64,000 nt of DNA from Corallibacter vietnamensis (GTDB taxonomy: Bacteria > Bacteroidota > Bacteroidia > Flavobacteriales > Flavobacteriaceae), in assembly GCF_039537875.1 (NCBI RefSeq), contig NZ_BAABBI010000003.1:1-64000 (forward strand). Reading direction: 5' to 3'. The position numbers were made by a program, and so were the translations under genes. Shown here piece by piece: positions 15,617 to 23,265 of the stretch. A model generated the notes under the pieces. That model saw nothing but the letters and a program-made list of their open reading frames with translations. It did not search any database and had not been told where the DNA came from. The stretch's first letter is position 1, and the number at the start of each line of letters is the position of its first letter.

Positions 15617-15907
15617 TTTTTCAATATTAATAATTACATTTTCTTTTCTACTACTTATTACGTATGTGTAGAACCACATAATTGTAAATGTAGGAATAAC
15701 ATCTAGCATTGGTAAAGCCTCTTCTATAAAAGTAATGGCTGCTGCTATTTTTCCTTGTCGTCCTTTATAGAGTTTTGTCATGAGCCATGCTGATGCGGGT
15801 GCCCAAACAAAATCAAAAGAAGGAAAGATAAAAGATACATAACCTAAAGCATCAAACAAAATGCTTAAAGCTAGTTTTTTTGTTTTATTACTGTTTTCTA
15901 AATTCAT
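15614..15907 (-). CDS. Conserved small membrane protein, unknown function
   Basis: A 97-residue protein with hydrophobic segments at about residues 12-31 and 68-88 and the motif FPSFDFVWAPASAWLMTKLYKG between them. Similar short proteins occur in many flavobacteria, but I know of no function. It is separated from folE by 52 bases and could be read from the same upstream region. The stop lies inside the terminator shared with the TonB receptor. Confidence 0.65.
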   Translation of the reverse strand: MNLENSNKTKKLALSILFDALGYVSFIFPSFDFVWAPASAWLMTKLYKGRQGKIAAAITFIEEALPMLDVIPTFTIMWFYTYVISSRKENVIINIEK

Positions 15908-15959
15908 TTAAATAATTGTTAATTAATTATTTAAATGCAAATAGTGTTCCAAAAAATAA

Positions 15960-16556
15960 TTAGGATAATTTTTCACTAATAAGTTTCAAAAACTCATTGC
16001 GTGTTTCTATTTTTTCAAATTGTCCTCTAAATCCAGAGGTTGTTGTTACAGAGTTTTGTTTTTGAACACCACGCATCATCATGCACATATGAGATGCTTC
16101 AATAACAACAGCTACACCTTGTGGTTTTAGCGTGTCATTAATACAATCAAGTATTTGCTTGGTTAACCGTTCTTGTACTTGTAAACGTCTAGCAAAAATG
16201 TCAACAATTCTAGGGATTTTACTTAACCCAACAATTTGGCCATTAGGAATATAAGCAATATGCGCTTTGCCAAAAAAAGGTAATATATGGTGTTCGCAAA
16301 GCGAGTAAAGCTCAATGTCTTTAACAATAACCATTTCGTTATAAGTTTCCTTAAACATGGCGCTTTTAAGAACTTTGGCAGCATCTTGTTTGTAGCCTTG
16401 TGTTAAAAACTGCATGGCTTTTGCAGCTCGTTCTGGTGTTTTTAATAAACCGTCTCTAGAAGTGTCTTCACCTAAATCTTCAATAATACTTTCAAACTTG
16501 GCTTTTACATCTTCAGTGACTTGTATATTATATTCTTCAAAATTTTTACTCGACAT
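15960..16556 (-). CDS. folE: GTP cyclohydrolase I
   Basis: This 198-residue enzyme converts GTP to 7,8-dihydroneopterin triphosphate, the first step of tetrahydrofolate and biopterin synthesis. Zinc ligands Cys87, His90 (SLCEHHILPFFG) and Cys158 (HMCMMMRG) are present, as is the FARRLQVQERLT substrate and interface segment. Length and spacing match type IA FolE, so it is zinc-dependent; no zinc-independent FolE2 is seen here. The gene is close to the metal-uptake locus, but I see no regulatory link. The TerC-family gene lies 35 bases upstream on the same strand. Confidence 0.97.
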   Translation of the reverse strand: MSSKNFEEYNIQVTEDVKAKFESIIEDLGEDTSRDGLLKTPERAAKAMQFLTQGYKQDAAKVLKSAMFKETYNEMVIVKDIELYSLCEHHILPFFGKAHIAYIPNGQIVGLSKIPRIVDIFARRLQVQERLTKQILDCINDTLKPQGVAVVIEASHMCMMMRGVQKQNSVTTTSGFRGQFEKIETRNEFLKLISEKLS

Positions 16557-16591
16557 ATTTTATGTATTATGCTTTAAAGGTATTGAAAATG

Positions 16592-17383
16592 TTATTGTTT
16601 TTTCTTTTTGGTAATTCTAAAGTTTAAAAACTCTACAAATAAAGAAAAAGCAATAGCAAAATACAGATAACCCTTTGGAATGGCACCAACAGTTTTTCCA
16701 AATAATTCGGTTTCAGATAGGTGAGCGGCTTCGGTAATAAGCATAAAACCGATGAGAATTAAAAACGCCAAACCTAATAATTGTATACTAGGATGCGTGT
16801 TTATGAATTTACGTATGGGATTTGCAAACCCAATCATTATAGCTATTGAAATAAACACAGCTATTATCATTAACACCAAGTTTTCATTATGATTTGGAGA
16901 TAAACCATTTGTCATACCTACAGCGGTAAGTATAGAATCTATTGAGAAAATAAAGTCAATAAGTAAAATTTGTACTATAGCTTGAGAAAGACTGTTTATT
17001 TTTTTTCCTTTTACTTCGTTACTGTCATGTTCAGGAGTTTCTACTTTTTCTCTAATTTCAGAAGTACTCTTGTATATAAGAAATAACCCGCCTGAAAAAA
17101 GAATAATAGCTTGCCAGCTAATGTGTAATTGAAGCCAACTAGTTGAAATACTATAAAAAGGTTCTTTTAAACTAATTAGTGCAGAAACAAAAAACAATAA
17201 CACAATACGTTGAACCATAGCAAGAGTAAGCCCAATGTTGGTTGCTTTTCCTCGTTGATGTTCAGGAAGCTTATTGGCAGCTATAGATATAAATACAATA
17301 TTATCTATACCTAAAATTATCTCAAGAAAAGTGAGAGTAAGTAGCGCCATAATGGCATCGCTAGTAAGTAAAAAATCAAGCAT
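16592..17383 (-). CDS. TerC-family integral membrane protein
   Basis: A 263-residue protein with seven or so transmembrane segments and both signature acidic motifs: LEIILGIDNIVFISI near the N-terminus and LLIDFIFSIDSILTAVGM in the middle. In other bacteria the family exports manganese or helps metal loading of exported proteins, and some members are linked to tellurite resistance. Substrate here is unproven. It lies one base from the upstream lipoprotein gene, implying co-transcription. No yybP-ykoY (manganese) riboswitch, which often precedes this family in other phyla, is visible upstream. Confidence 0.9.
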   Translation of the reverse strand: MLDFLLTSDAIMALLTLTFLEIILGIDNIVFISIAANKLPEHQRGKATNIGLTLAMVQRIVLLFFVSALISLKEPFYSISTSWLQLHISWQAIILFSGGLFLIYKSTSEIREKVETPEHDSNEVKGKKINSLSQAIVQILLIDFIFSIDSILTAVGMTNGLSPNHNENLVLMIIAVFISIAIMIGFANPIRKFINTHPSIQLLGLAFLILIGFMLITEAAHLSETELFGKTVGAIPKGYLYFAIAFSLFVEFLNFRITKKKKQ

Positions 17384-17384
17384 A

Positions 17385-17759
17385 TCACTCTATTTTTTTA
17401 GCAATCCCTTTTTGTTTTAATTCTTCGCCAACATACGAATATTCAAAAGTATAAGTTGAGTCTGTTGTCGTGAGTATTTTTAAATGAATGTCTTTGCGTT
17501 CGGCTCTACTTTTAGGGTTTATAGTTTTAAAAACAACTTCGCAATCATTAATCCAACGAACAGAAGAAGAATCTACCTTGTTGTTGTAAGTTTCTATTTG
17601 CAAACTATCAGTTCTTGTAAAGTGTGATTTGTATAGTTTGTTGTTTATTGTAATTTCACTAGTAAAAGTACCAGTCTTGTAATCTGTACAATTACGCTGT
17701 ATGTTATCAAAACAACTAGTTAGTATTAGGCAAAGAATAAAAAGGTATAGATATTTCAT
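17385..17759 (-). CDS. Small conserved lipoprotein
   Basis: A 124-residue protein with a short lipoprotein signal (MKYLYLFILCLILTSC). The mature part includes NCTDYKTGTFTSE, SSVRWINDCEVVFKTINP and an acidic/aromatic C-terminus. Related flavobacterial proteins are sometimes labelled 'DNA topoisomerase IV', which cannot be right for a 124-residue lipoprotein. The start at 17759 is preferred because the upstream ATG at 17777 adds six residues before the signal. It is followed by terC one base later, so the two are an operon. Function unknown. Confidence 0.7.
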   Translation of the reverse strand: MKYLYLFILCLILTSCFDNIQRNCTDYKTGTFTSEITINNKLYKSHFTRTDSLQIETYNNKVDSSSVRWINDCEVVFKTINPKSRAERKDIHLKILTTTDSTYTFEYSYVGEELKQKGIAKKIE

Positions 17760-17843
17760 TTGTGACATTTTAAACAAAATTACTAAAGAATTCCCTTTTT
17801 TAGTTACTAGCGTGAGAATTTAATATTTGAAAATTTTCGTAGT

Positions 17844-18248
17844 CTACTCTGATTTATTAAAATTTTCAAAAGTACCATCACTATAAAAAATAATAATTCG
17901 ATCGATCTCTTTTTTATTTGAAGAAGTTTTACTGATTGGTTTTTGAATTTTTTGTTCAGGTTGCGATGGAATATTATCAATGGCAATTTTTGTTTGTTTT
18001 TCCTCAATACGATTTTCTTGCTGATTAGGAAATTGACCTTTGCCATTTAGTAACCAATATAATTCTACATCCGGAAAGGAGGAAAGTACTTTTAATACAA
18101 AATCTAAACTTGGCTTATTTCTACCTGAAAGTATATGAGAAATACTAGAACGTTGAACACCTATTTTTTCTGAAAAAGAAGAGGCTGATTCACCGTAGTA
18201 TTCTATGACTTTTTGGAGTCTTTTTGAGAATTCTTGATTGTTTATCAT
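17844..18248 (-). CDS. XRE-family (Cro/CI-like) regulator
   Basis: A 134-residue regulator. Residues 4-62 form an HTH_3 domain (FSKRLQKVIEYYGESASSFSEKIGVQRSSISHILSGRNKPSLDF, with recognition helix about VQRSSISHIL), followed by ELYWLLNGKGQFP, typical of a Bacteroidota subgroup, and a charged linker ending in a short IIIFYSDGTFENF element. Start 18248 is chosen because family members begin just before the helix bundle and because a -7 box at 18281-18288 lies downstream of the alternative ATG at 18293. It is divergent from an M14 peptidase, and the spacer holds several copies of a matching operator, one on its own -7 box, so autorepression is likely. Confidence 0.87.
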   Translation of the reverse strand: MINNQEFSKRLQKVIEYYGESASSFSEKIGVQRSSISHILSGRNKPSLDFVLKVLSSFPDVELYWLLNGKGQFPNQQENRIEEKQTKIAIDNIPSQPEQKIQKPISKTSSNKKEIDRIIIFYSDGTFENFNKSE

Positions 18249-18276
18249 TGTAAACAAGGATTGTTGTATTTTACTT

Positions 18277-18291
18277 GTTACAAATGTAAAC
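18277..18291 (-). promoter_or_regulatory. Operator O1 overlapping the -7 box of the XRE gene
   Basis: GTTACAAATGTAAAC. Its minus strand contains TACATTTG (18288-18281), a -7 box 33 bases upstream of the repressor start, so a protein bound here would block transcription. Confidence 0.65.
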
Positions 18292-18500
18292 ATTAAATAG
18301 TTTTTAATCTAATTTTTAACATTATAGATCAATATATATGTAAAATATCACTTTAACTAAAGCATTTTAATCGATTGAATTAGAGGTGTTTAGTTGTTTA
18401 AAAACAATAGGTGTTAAATATCACATAAAATAAGACTATAGTTGTTTATAAATGTCTCATTATTTTGTTTACAATTCTATATAAATATCAAAATTACTTT

Positions 18501-18517
18501 GTTTACAAATGTAAAAC
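18501..18517. promoter_or_regulatory. Operator O4
   Basis: GTTTACAAATGTAAAAC, the most symmetrical copy of the motif. It lies 8 bases upstream of O5, placing it over the -33 region of the peptidase promoter. Confidence 0.6.
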
Positions 18518-18524
18518 ATCATTT

Positions 18525-18539
18525 GTTTACCTTTGTAAC
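18525..18539 (+). promoter_or_regulatory. Operator O5 overlapping the -7 box of the peptidase gene
   Basis: Its reverse complement GTTACAAAGGTAAAC matches O1 at 14 of 15 bases in opposite orientation. It contains the plus-strand -7 box TACCTTTG (18528-18535), 20 bases before the peptidase ATG. Confidence 0.65.
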
Positions 18540-18555
18540 ATCATAACAAACCCTC

Positions 18556-19710
18556 ATGAATAATCAACTACTAAATACGTTATATAACGCACATAAAGAG
18601 ACGCAACTTTTCCATAGATATATCCATCTAGAGCACATAAAACCTTTGTTAGATAAACTACCTAAAATGTATACCGTAACTTCAATAGGAGAATCGGTTT
18701 TAGGTAAACCTATTTATGCAGTTACTTTTGGTTCGGGAGAAAAGCGCGTTTTACTTTGGTCTCAAATGCATGGTAATGAATCTACGACAACCAAAGCGCT
18801 TTTTGATATGTTTAATACACTTGCAGAGTCCAATGTGCTAACTTTAATGCTTTCTGCTTGTACGATAACTGTTATACCTATTTTAAACCCTGATGGCGCT
18901 GAAGCTTATACAAGACTAAACGCTAATCAAATTGACCTAAACAGAGATTCTAAAGCGCTTACACAGCCTGAAAGTAAAGTGTTGCGAGACTGTTTTAATA
19001 GTTTTAAACCGCATTATTGTTTTAACCTTCATGGGCAGCGCACCATATTTAGTGCAGGAAAAACTAATAATATAGCAACGGTATCTTTTTTGTCTCCAGC
19101 ACAAGATGAGTCTCGTTCTGTAACGCCTAGCAGACAGATAGGTATGGAGATTATTGCTAAACTAAATGAAAATTTACAAAGTCAAATACCTAATCAGGTT
19201 GGTATTTATGATGACTCTTTTAATATTAATTGCGTAGGAGATATGTTTCAAAGTTTAAATGTTCCTACAATTTTGTTTGAAGCTGGTCATTATGCTAATG
19301 ATTATGAGCGTGAAATAACACGGTTTTACATATATCAATCATTGTTAATAGGATTAAACTACATAGCAACAACAAATGTAACAGGAGCTGGCTATAAGGC
19401 TTATTTTAATATTCCTGAAAACGATAAGCTTTTTTACGATATAATAATAAGGAATGTTAACATGGGTTCTGAACAAACACCAAATATAAAAGACATTGGT
19501 GTTATGTATAAAGAAATATTAATCAATAAAAAAGTAGAATTTTCACCAATTATTCAAAAAATTTCTGATTTATCTAATTTTTTTGGACATAAAGAATATA
19601 ACGCCAATAAACATAAGGTTTTAGATGCTAATAATGTGTTAATTCAAGAAGGGAACTCAAACGATTTCGTAATTATAGGTAATGTAAAATATTCATTAAA
19701 ATTAACATAA
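18556..19710 (+). CDS. M14-family zinc carboxypeptidase
   Basis: A 384-residue metallopeptidase of the M14 carboxypeptidase family. Zinc ligands His72 and Glu75 (SQMHGNESTT) and His159 (CFNLHGQRTIF) and the catalytic Glu242 (ILFEAGHYAND) are all present, as is NQIDLNRDS, the substrate-carboxylate Arg segment. No signal peptide is visible, so it is predicted to be cytoplasmic, unlike digestive carboxypeptidases. The C-terminal 100 residues form an additional domain. It could trim peptides or deacylate amino-acid conjugates. It is divergent from an XRE repressor whose operator covers its promoter; the lrp-type gene follows after 70 bases. Confidence 0.87.
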   Translation: MNNQLLNTLYNAHKETQLFHRYIHLEHIKPLLDKLPKMYTVTSIGESVLGKPIYAVTFGSGEKRVLLWSQMHGNESTTTKALFDMFNTLAESNVLTLMLSACTITVIPILNPDGAEAYTRLNANQIDLNRDSKALTQPESKVLRDCFNSFKPHYCFNLHGQRTIFSAGKTNNIATVSFLSPAQDESRSVTPSRQIGMEIIAKLNENLQSQIPNQVGIYDDSFNINCVGDMFQSLNVPTILFEAGHYANDYEREITRFYIYQSLLIGLNYIATTNVTGAGYKAYFNIPENDKLFYDIIIRNVNMGSEQTPNIKDIGVMYKEILINKKVEFSPIIQKISDLSNFFGHKEYNANKHKVLDANNVLIQEGNSNDFVIIGNVKYSLKLT

Positions 19711-19780
19711 TATTAATTTTTGGTGCATTATGTTCAATAAAAATGTTTTATTTTTGATTTTTATTTAAAAAAAACAGCAA

Positions 19781-20260
19781 ATGGCAAAATTTAAATTAGA
19801 CGAAATTGATCATCAAATATTAGATATGTTGATTGATAATACAAGAGTTCCCTTTACTGATATCGCAAAAAAGCTAGTGATCTCAGCTGGAACTGTTCAT
19901 GTAAGGGTGAAAAAAATGGAAGATGCAGGTATTATAAAAGGATCTTCATTAACATTAGATTATAAGCAATTAGGGTATTCTTTTATAGCTTATGTTGGTG
20001 TGTTCTTACAAAAAACGTCTCAAACTAAATTTGTTTTAGAGCGTATAAATGAAATCCCTTACGTGACTGTTGCTCACATAACAACAGGAAAATTTAATGT
20101 GTTTTGTAAAATACGTGCTAAAAATACTGAACATGCTAAAGATGTTATTTTTATGATTGATGATATAGAAGGCGTTTATAGAACAGAAACGATGATTTCT
20201 TTAGAAGAAAGCTTAAATGATAAAAAACGATTAATGCATTCTATATTTAACGAAATGTAA
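19781..20260 (+). CDS. Lrp/AsnC-family regulator
   Basis: A 159-residue Lrp/AsnC protein: N-terminal helix-turn-helix (residues about 5-55, DEIDHQILDMLIDNTRVPFTDIAKKL, then SAGTVHVRVKKMEDAGII) and a C-terminal RAM ligand-binding domain (about 70-150). Such proteins sense amino acids and control their metabolism. The amino acid is unknown. A -7 box TATTTTTG lies at 19749-19756, so it has its own promoter, though read-through from the peptidase gene is possible. A strong terminator follows. Confidence 0.9.
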   Translation: MAKFKLDEIDHQILDMLIDNTRVPFTDIAKKLVISAGTVHVRVKKMEDAGIIKGSSLTLDYKQLGYSFIAYVGVFLQKTSQTKFVLERINEIPYVTVAHITTGKFNVFCKIRAKNTEHAKDVIFMIDDIEGVYRTETMISLEESLNDKKRLMHSIFNEM

Positions 20261-20283
20261 TTTGTTTTCTAACTAATTAATAA

Positions 20284-20317
20284 TAAAAAAAGCTCTTTAT
20301 TTTAAAGAGCTTTTTTT
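20284..20317 (+). terminator. Terminator after the lrp-type gene
   Basis: AGCTCTTTA (20291-20299) pairs with TAAAGAGCT (20303-20311), flanked by A7 and T7 runs. Confidence 0.85.
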
Positions 20318-20342
20318 ATTTTTAAAACTAAAATTATACAAA

Positions 20343-20858
20343 ATGAAATCTAGTCAGTTATCAACTAATGAGTATGCTGATTTTTATAGCAATTATATAA
20401 AATATACGCAGAATTTAAGCTTAATTGAAGGTTTGTTAGATGGGCAAGCATATGTTAGTCAGTATTTTAGAGCCATTCCAGAAAACAAGCTAACTTATAG
20501 CTATGCAGAAGGTAAATGGACGCCAAAAGATATTTTGCAACATCTTATTGATGTAGAACGCGTGTTTTCATACAGAGCTTTGCACTTTGCTAGGTTGGAC
20601 GCTAATATGTTAGCGGGTTTTGATGAAAATTATTATGCTGAAATTGCATTAGGTAACAATAGAACTTTAGATAGTCTTTTGTCTGAGTACGAGCTTTTAA
20701 GAGCCTCTACAATGGCAATGTTTCAGAGTTTTGATGAAGATGTTTTGAGGCGAATTGGTAATGCAAATGGTTCTAAAATGTCTGTTAGAGCGGCTGGTTT
20801 TGTGCTAATAGGTCACGAAAAGCATCATTGTAATGTAATTACGGAACGATATCTTTAG
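20343..20858 (+). CDS. DinB-family protein
   Basis: A 171-residue four-helix-bundle protein of the DinB superfamily. The metal-binding histidines are in DILQHLIDVERVF (about residue 63) and in GHEKHHCNVI near the C-terminus, the usual three-His arrangement. EGKWTPKDILQHLIDVE is the common motif. Some members are thiol-dependent S-transferases or bacillithiol enzymes; for most, as here, the substrate is unknown. It is a single-gene unit between two terminators. Confidence 0.85.
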   Translation: MKSSQLSTNEYADFYSNYIKYTQNLSLIEGLLDGQAYVSQYFRAIPENKLTYSYAEGKWTPKDILQHLIDVERVFSYRALHFARLDANMLAGFDENYYAEIALGNNRTLDSLLSEYELLRASTMAMFQSFDEDVLRRIGNANGSKMSVRAAGFVLIGHEKHHCNVITERYL

Positions 20859-20861
20859 TGC

Positions 20862-20896
20862 AAAAAAAAAGCCTTTTATGTAAAAAGGCCTTTTTT
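20862..20896. terminator. Bidirectional terminator
   Basis: An A-rich arm AAAAAAAAGCCTTTTAT and TAAAAAGGCCTTTTTT pair with one bulge. It lies between the convergent DinB and aroB genes. Confidence 0.8.
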
Positions 20897-20913
20897 GTTG
20901 TGTTTATAAGGGG

Positions 20914-21981
20914 TTACGAATTGTAATAATGAAAAGCTTCAATAATATGCTTGTTGTCTACTGTGCGGTTAACTATAGGAGTTCCTATTTCTTCAAGTAG
21001 TACAAAGTTTATGTTTCCATGTTCGTTTTTCTTATCGTATTTAAGAAGTTCTATAATAGGAGCAAAGTCGCTTTCAGAAAAGGAGATTTTATCATAAATA
21101 TTAAGAATAGTCTCTTTTATATTATCACAATCACTCATTGAGAATCCACTCTCTTTTGTAGATATGTAGGTTTCCATTATCATACCTATCGCAATAGCTT
21201 CACCGTGTAACAAATCGTTTTTTTGAGGGTTACTTAAGCAATACGACTCTATGGCATGGCCTAAAGTATGTCCGTAGTTAAGAGTCTTTCTCATACCATT
21301 TTCGTTAGGGTCACTTACAACAATATCTTTTTTTATAATGATAGATTCTAAGATTAATGTATCAAAATCTATGTTGTTAAAATCAGATAGGTTGGTAAAC
21401 TTATTCCAATATGCTTTACTTTTTATTAAACCGTGTTTTAGCATTTCTGCTAAGCCAGAACGTATCTCGTTGTGAGGAAGTGTTTTTAAAAATTCAGTGT
21501 CAACTAAAACCATTTCGCCTGAATTTATAACACCAATCTGATTTTTTAAATGTCCTAAATCCACACCTGTTTTACCTCCTATAGATGCATCAACCATAGC
21601 TAAAAGCGTTGTTGGTACATTTATGTAGGATATGCCTCGTTTAAAAGTTGAGGCAATAAAGCCTCCAATATCAGTAACAACACCACCGCCAAGATTAATC
21701 ATTAAGCTTTTTCTGTCACCACCTAATTCAGAGAGAGCATCCCATACGCCAACGCAAGTGTCAATTGTTTTATTGGTTTCGCCTGGTTCAATCTCAATAA
21801 TTTCAATAACAACGTCGGTTTCTACATTTGATAGAAACATAGGAAGGCAGTAATTATGAGAGTTTGAGTCTACTAAAATAAATATTTTAGAATAATCACT
21901 GTTTTTTAAATGTGCATTTAGTTCCTTGTAACCGTTTGATTTAAAATGTATTGAGTAGTCTTCTGTTTGAATAGATGTCAT
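20914..21981 (-). CDS. aroB: 3-dehydroquinate synthase
   Basis: This 355-residue enzyme of the shikimate pathway converts DAHP to 3-dehydroquinate using NAD and a divalent metal. The NAD loop NLGGGVVTDIGGFIAST, the GKTGVDLGHLKNQIG substrate segment, the metal ligands in LNYGHTLGHAIES and LLHGEAIAIGM, and RSGLAEMLKHGLI are all intact. A minus-strand -7 box (TATTTTTG, 21993-22000) lies 11 bases before the ATG, giving a very short leader. It is divergent from proline dehydrogenase. Confidence 0.96.
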   Translation of the reverse strand: MTSIQTEDYSIHFKSNGYKELNAHLKNSDYSKIFILVDSNSHNYCLPMFLSNVETDVVIEIIEIEPGETNKTIDTCVGVWDALSELGGDRKSLMINLGGGVVTDIGGFIASTFKRGISYINVPTTLLAMVDASIGGKTGVDLGHLKNQIGVINSGEMVLVDTEFLKTLPHNEIRSGLAEMLKHGLIKSKAYWNKFTNLSDFNNIDFDTLILESIIIKKDIVVSDPNENGMRKTLNYGHTLGHAIESYCLSNPQKNDLLHGEAIAIGMIMETYISTKESGFSMSDCDNIKETILNIYDKISFSESDFAPIIELLKYDKKNEHGNINFVLLEEIGTPIVNRTVDNKHIIEAFHYYNS

Positions 21982-22050
21982 AAAATTTGATGCAAAAATA
22001 GAATGCGAAAATTAGGAGTTTTTTTTATAAAAAAGTAGAAGAATGATAAT

Positions 22051-22058
22051 TATATTTG
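22051..22058 (+). promoter_or_regulatory. -7 promoter element of proline dehydrogenase
   Basis: TATATTTG matches TAnnTTTG, 22 bases before the ATG at 22081. Confidence 0.5.
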
Positions 22059-22080
22059 CCTGTTGTAACTATTTTTTCAA

Positions 22081-23265
22081 ATGCGAGAGGATAAAATTTT
22101 TAATAATACTGAAATTGCTTTTGAGTTAAAGAGCGATTCTCAATTAGAACGAGCACATTTTTTGTTTAAAATGATATCTATAGAGCCGTTGGTTCGAATA
22201 GGAACTGCCGTTACCAATTTTGCTTTAAAAGCTCATTTGCCCGTTGAGGGTTTAATACGATCTACAGTTTTTGATCACTTTTGTGGTGGCGTAAACGAAG
22301 ATGATTGTTTAGACATCATAGATAAGATGTATACCAAAGGTGTATCATCGGTTTTAGATTTTTCTGTTGAAGGAAAAGAAACTGAAACCTCATTTGATGA
22401 TGCTATGGAGAAAATATTAAAAATCATTAATTTTTCTGCTGAAAAAGACGCTATGCCAATAGTGGTTTTTAAGCCAACAGGTTTTGGTAGGTTTTATTTA
22501 TATCAAAAAAAGGGAGAAGGAAAACCTTTTACTAATGCAGAATCTGAAGAATGGAATAGAGTAGTAGCACGTTTTGACGCTGTTTGTAAGCTAGCTAAAG
22601 AGCGTGATGTTGAAGTGTTAATTGATGCTGAAGAAAGCTGGATGCAAGATGCTGCTGATGAACTAGTCACACAAATGATGCAGAAATACAATACTGAAAA
22701 ACCTATTGTTTATAACACTTTGCAAATGTATCGTCATGATAGATTAGATTTTCTAAAGTCGCAACATGCATTAGCAAAACAATCAGGGTTTTATTTAGGC
22801 TATAAGGTTGTTCGTGGTGCTTATATGGAAAAAGAACATGATCGAGCTAGAGAAAAAGGTTATGATACACCTATATGTGAAAGTAAAAAAGCTACAGATG
22901 ATAATTTTAACGCTGCTATTCGCTATATGTTAGATCATCTCGATGATATGTCTCTTTTTGCTGGAACTCACAATGAGGAAAGCACATATTTGGTCATGGA
23001 CTTGATGAAACAAAAAGAAGTTGCTATCAAAGATAATCGCGTTTGGTTTGGTCAGCTTTTTGGTATGAGTGATAATATTAGTTTTAATTTAGCTCACTTG
23101 GGTTACAATGTAGCAAAGTATGTGCCTTTTGGTCCTGTAAAAGACGTGATGCCTTACTTGATTCGTCGTGCAGAAGAAAATACCTCGGTTGCAGGACAAA
23201 CAGGGCGAGAACTAATGCTTATTAAAAAAGAAAAAGAAAGAAGAAAACAGGTGGCATCTTCTTAA
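22081..23265 (+). CDS. Proline dehydrogenase
   Basis: A 394-residue single-domain proline dehydrogenase: a FAD-dependent TIM barrel that oxidises proline to pyrroline-5-carboxylate and passes electrons to quinones. Motifs include FKPTGFGRFYLY, LIDAEESWMQDAAD, YNTLQMYRHDRLDFL, GYKVVRGAYMEKEHDRA and the C-terminal RRAEENTS, whose Arg pair binds the proline carboxylate. It is monofunctional; the P5C dehydrogenase half of PutA is absent. The stop codon overlaps that of the convergent tyrosine kinase gene by 4 bases, with no terminator between them. Confidence 0.93.
   Translation: MREDKIFNNTEIAFELKSDSQLERAHFLFKMISIEPLVRIGTAVTNFALKAHLPVEGLIRSTVFDHFCGGVNEDDCLDIIDKMYTKGVSSVLDFSVEGKETETSFDDAMEKILKIINFSAEKDAMPIVVFKPTGFGRFYLYQKKGEGKPFTNAESEEWNRVVARFDAVCKLAKERDVEVLIDAEESWMQDAADELVTQMMQKYNTEKPIVYNTLQMYRHDRLDFLKSQHALAKQSGFYLGYKVVRGAYMEKEHDRAREKGYDTPICESKKATDDNFNAAIRYMLDHLDDMSLFAGTHNEESTYLVMDLMKQKEVAIKDNRVWFGQLFGMSDNISFNLAHLGYNVAKYVPFGPVKDVMPYLIRRAEENTSVAGQTGRELMLIKKEKERRKQVASS

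Larger units (their letters stand above)
18249..18555. promoter_or_regulatory. Divergent control region with repeated operators
   Basis: This 307-base spacer holds no gene but several related inverted repeats of the form GTTTAC-n-GTAAAC: 18277-18291, 18444-18458 (degenerate), 18501-18517 and 18525-18539, plus half sites at 18250-18255 and 18467-18473 and a different dyad, TTGTTTAAAAACAA, at 18394-18407. The outer two complete sites sit on the -7 boxes of the two divergent genes. Confidence 0.7.

Noticed and set aside
16592..17850. yybP-ykoY riboswitch ahead of the TerC-family gene
   Set aside because: The gene follows a lipoprotein gene with one base between; no structured leader is present.
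17844..19710. Prophage lysogeny module suggested by the Cro/CI-like regulator and repeated operators
   Set aside because: No integrase, phage structural or lysis genes are near; the divergent partner is a metabolic-type peptidase.
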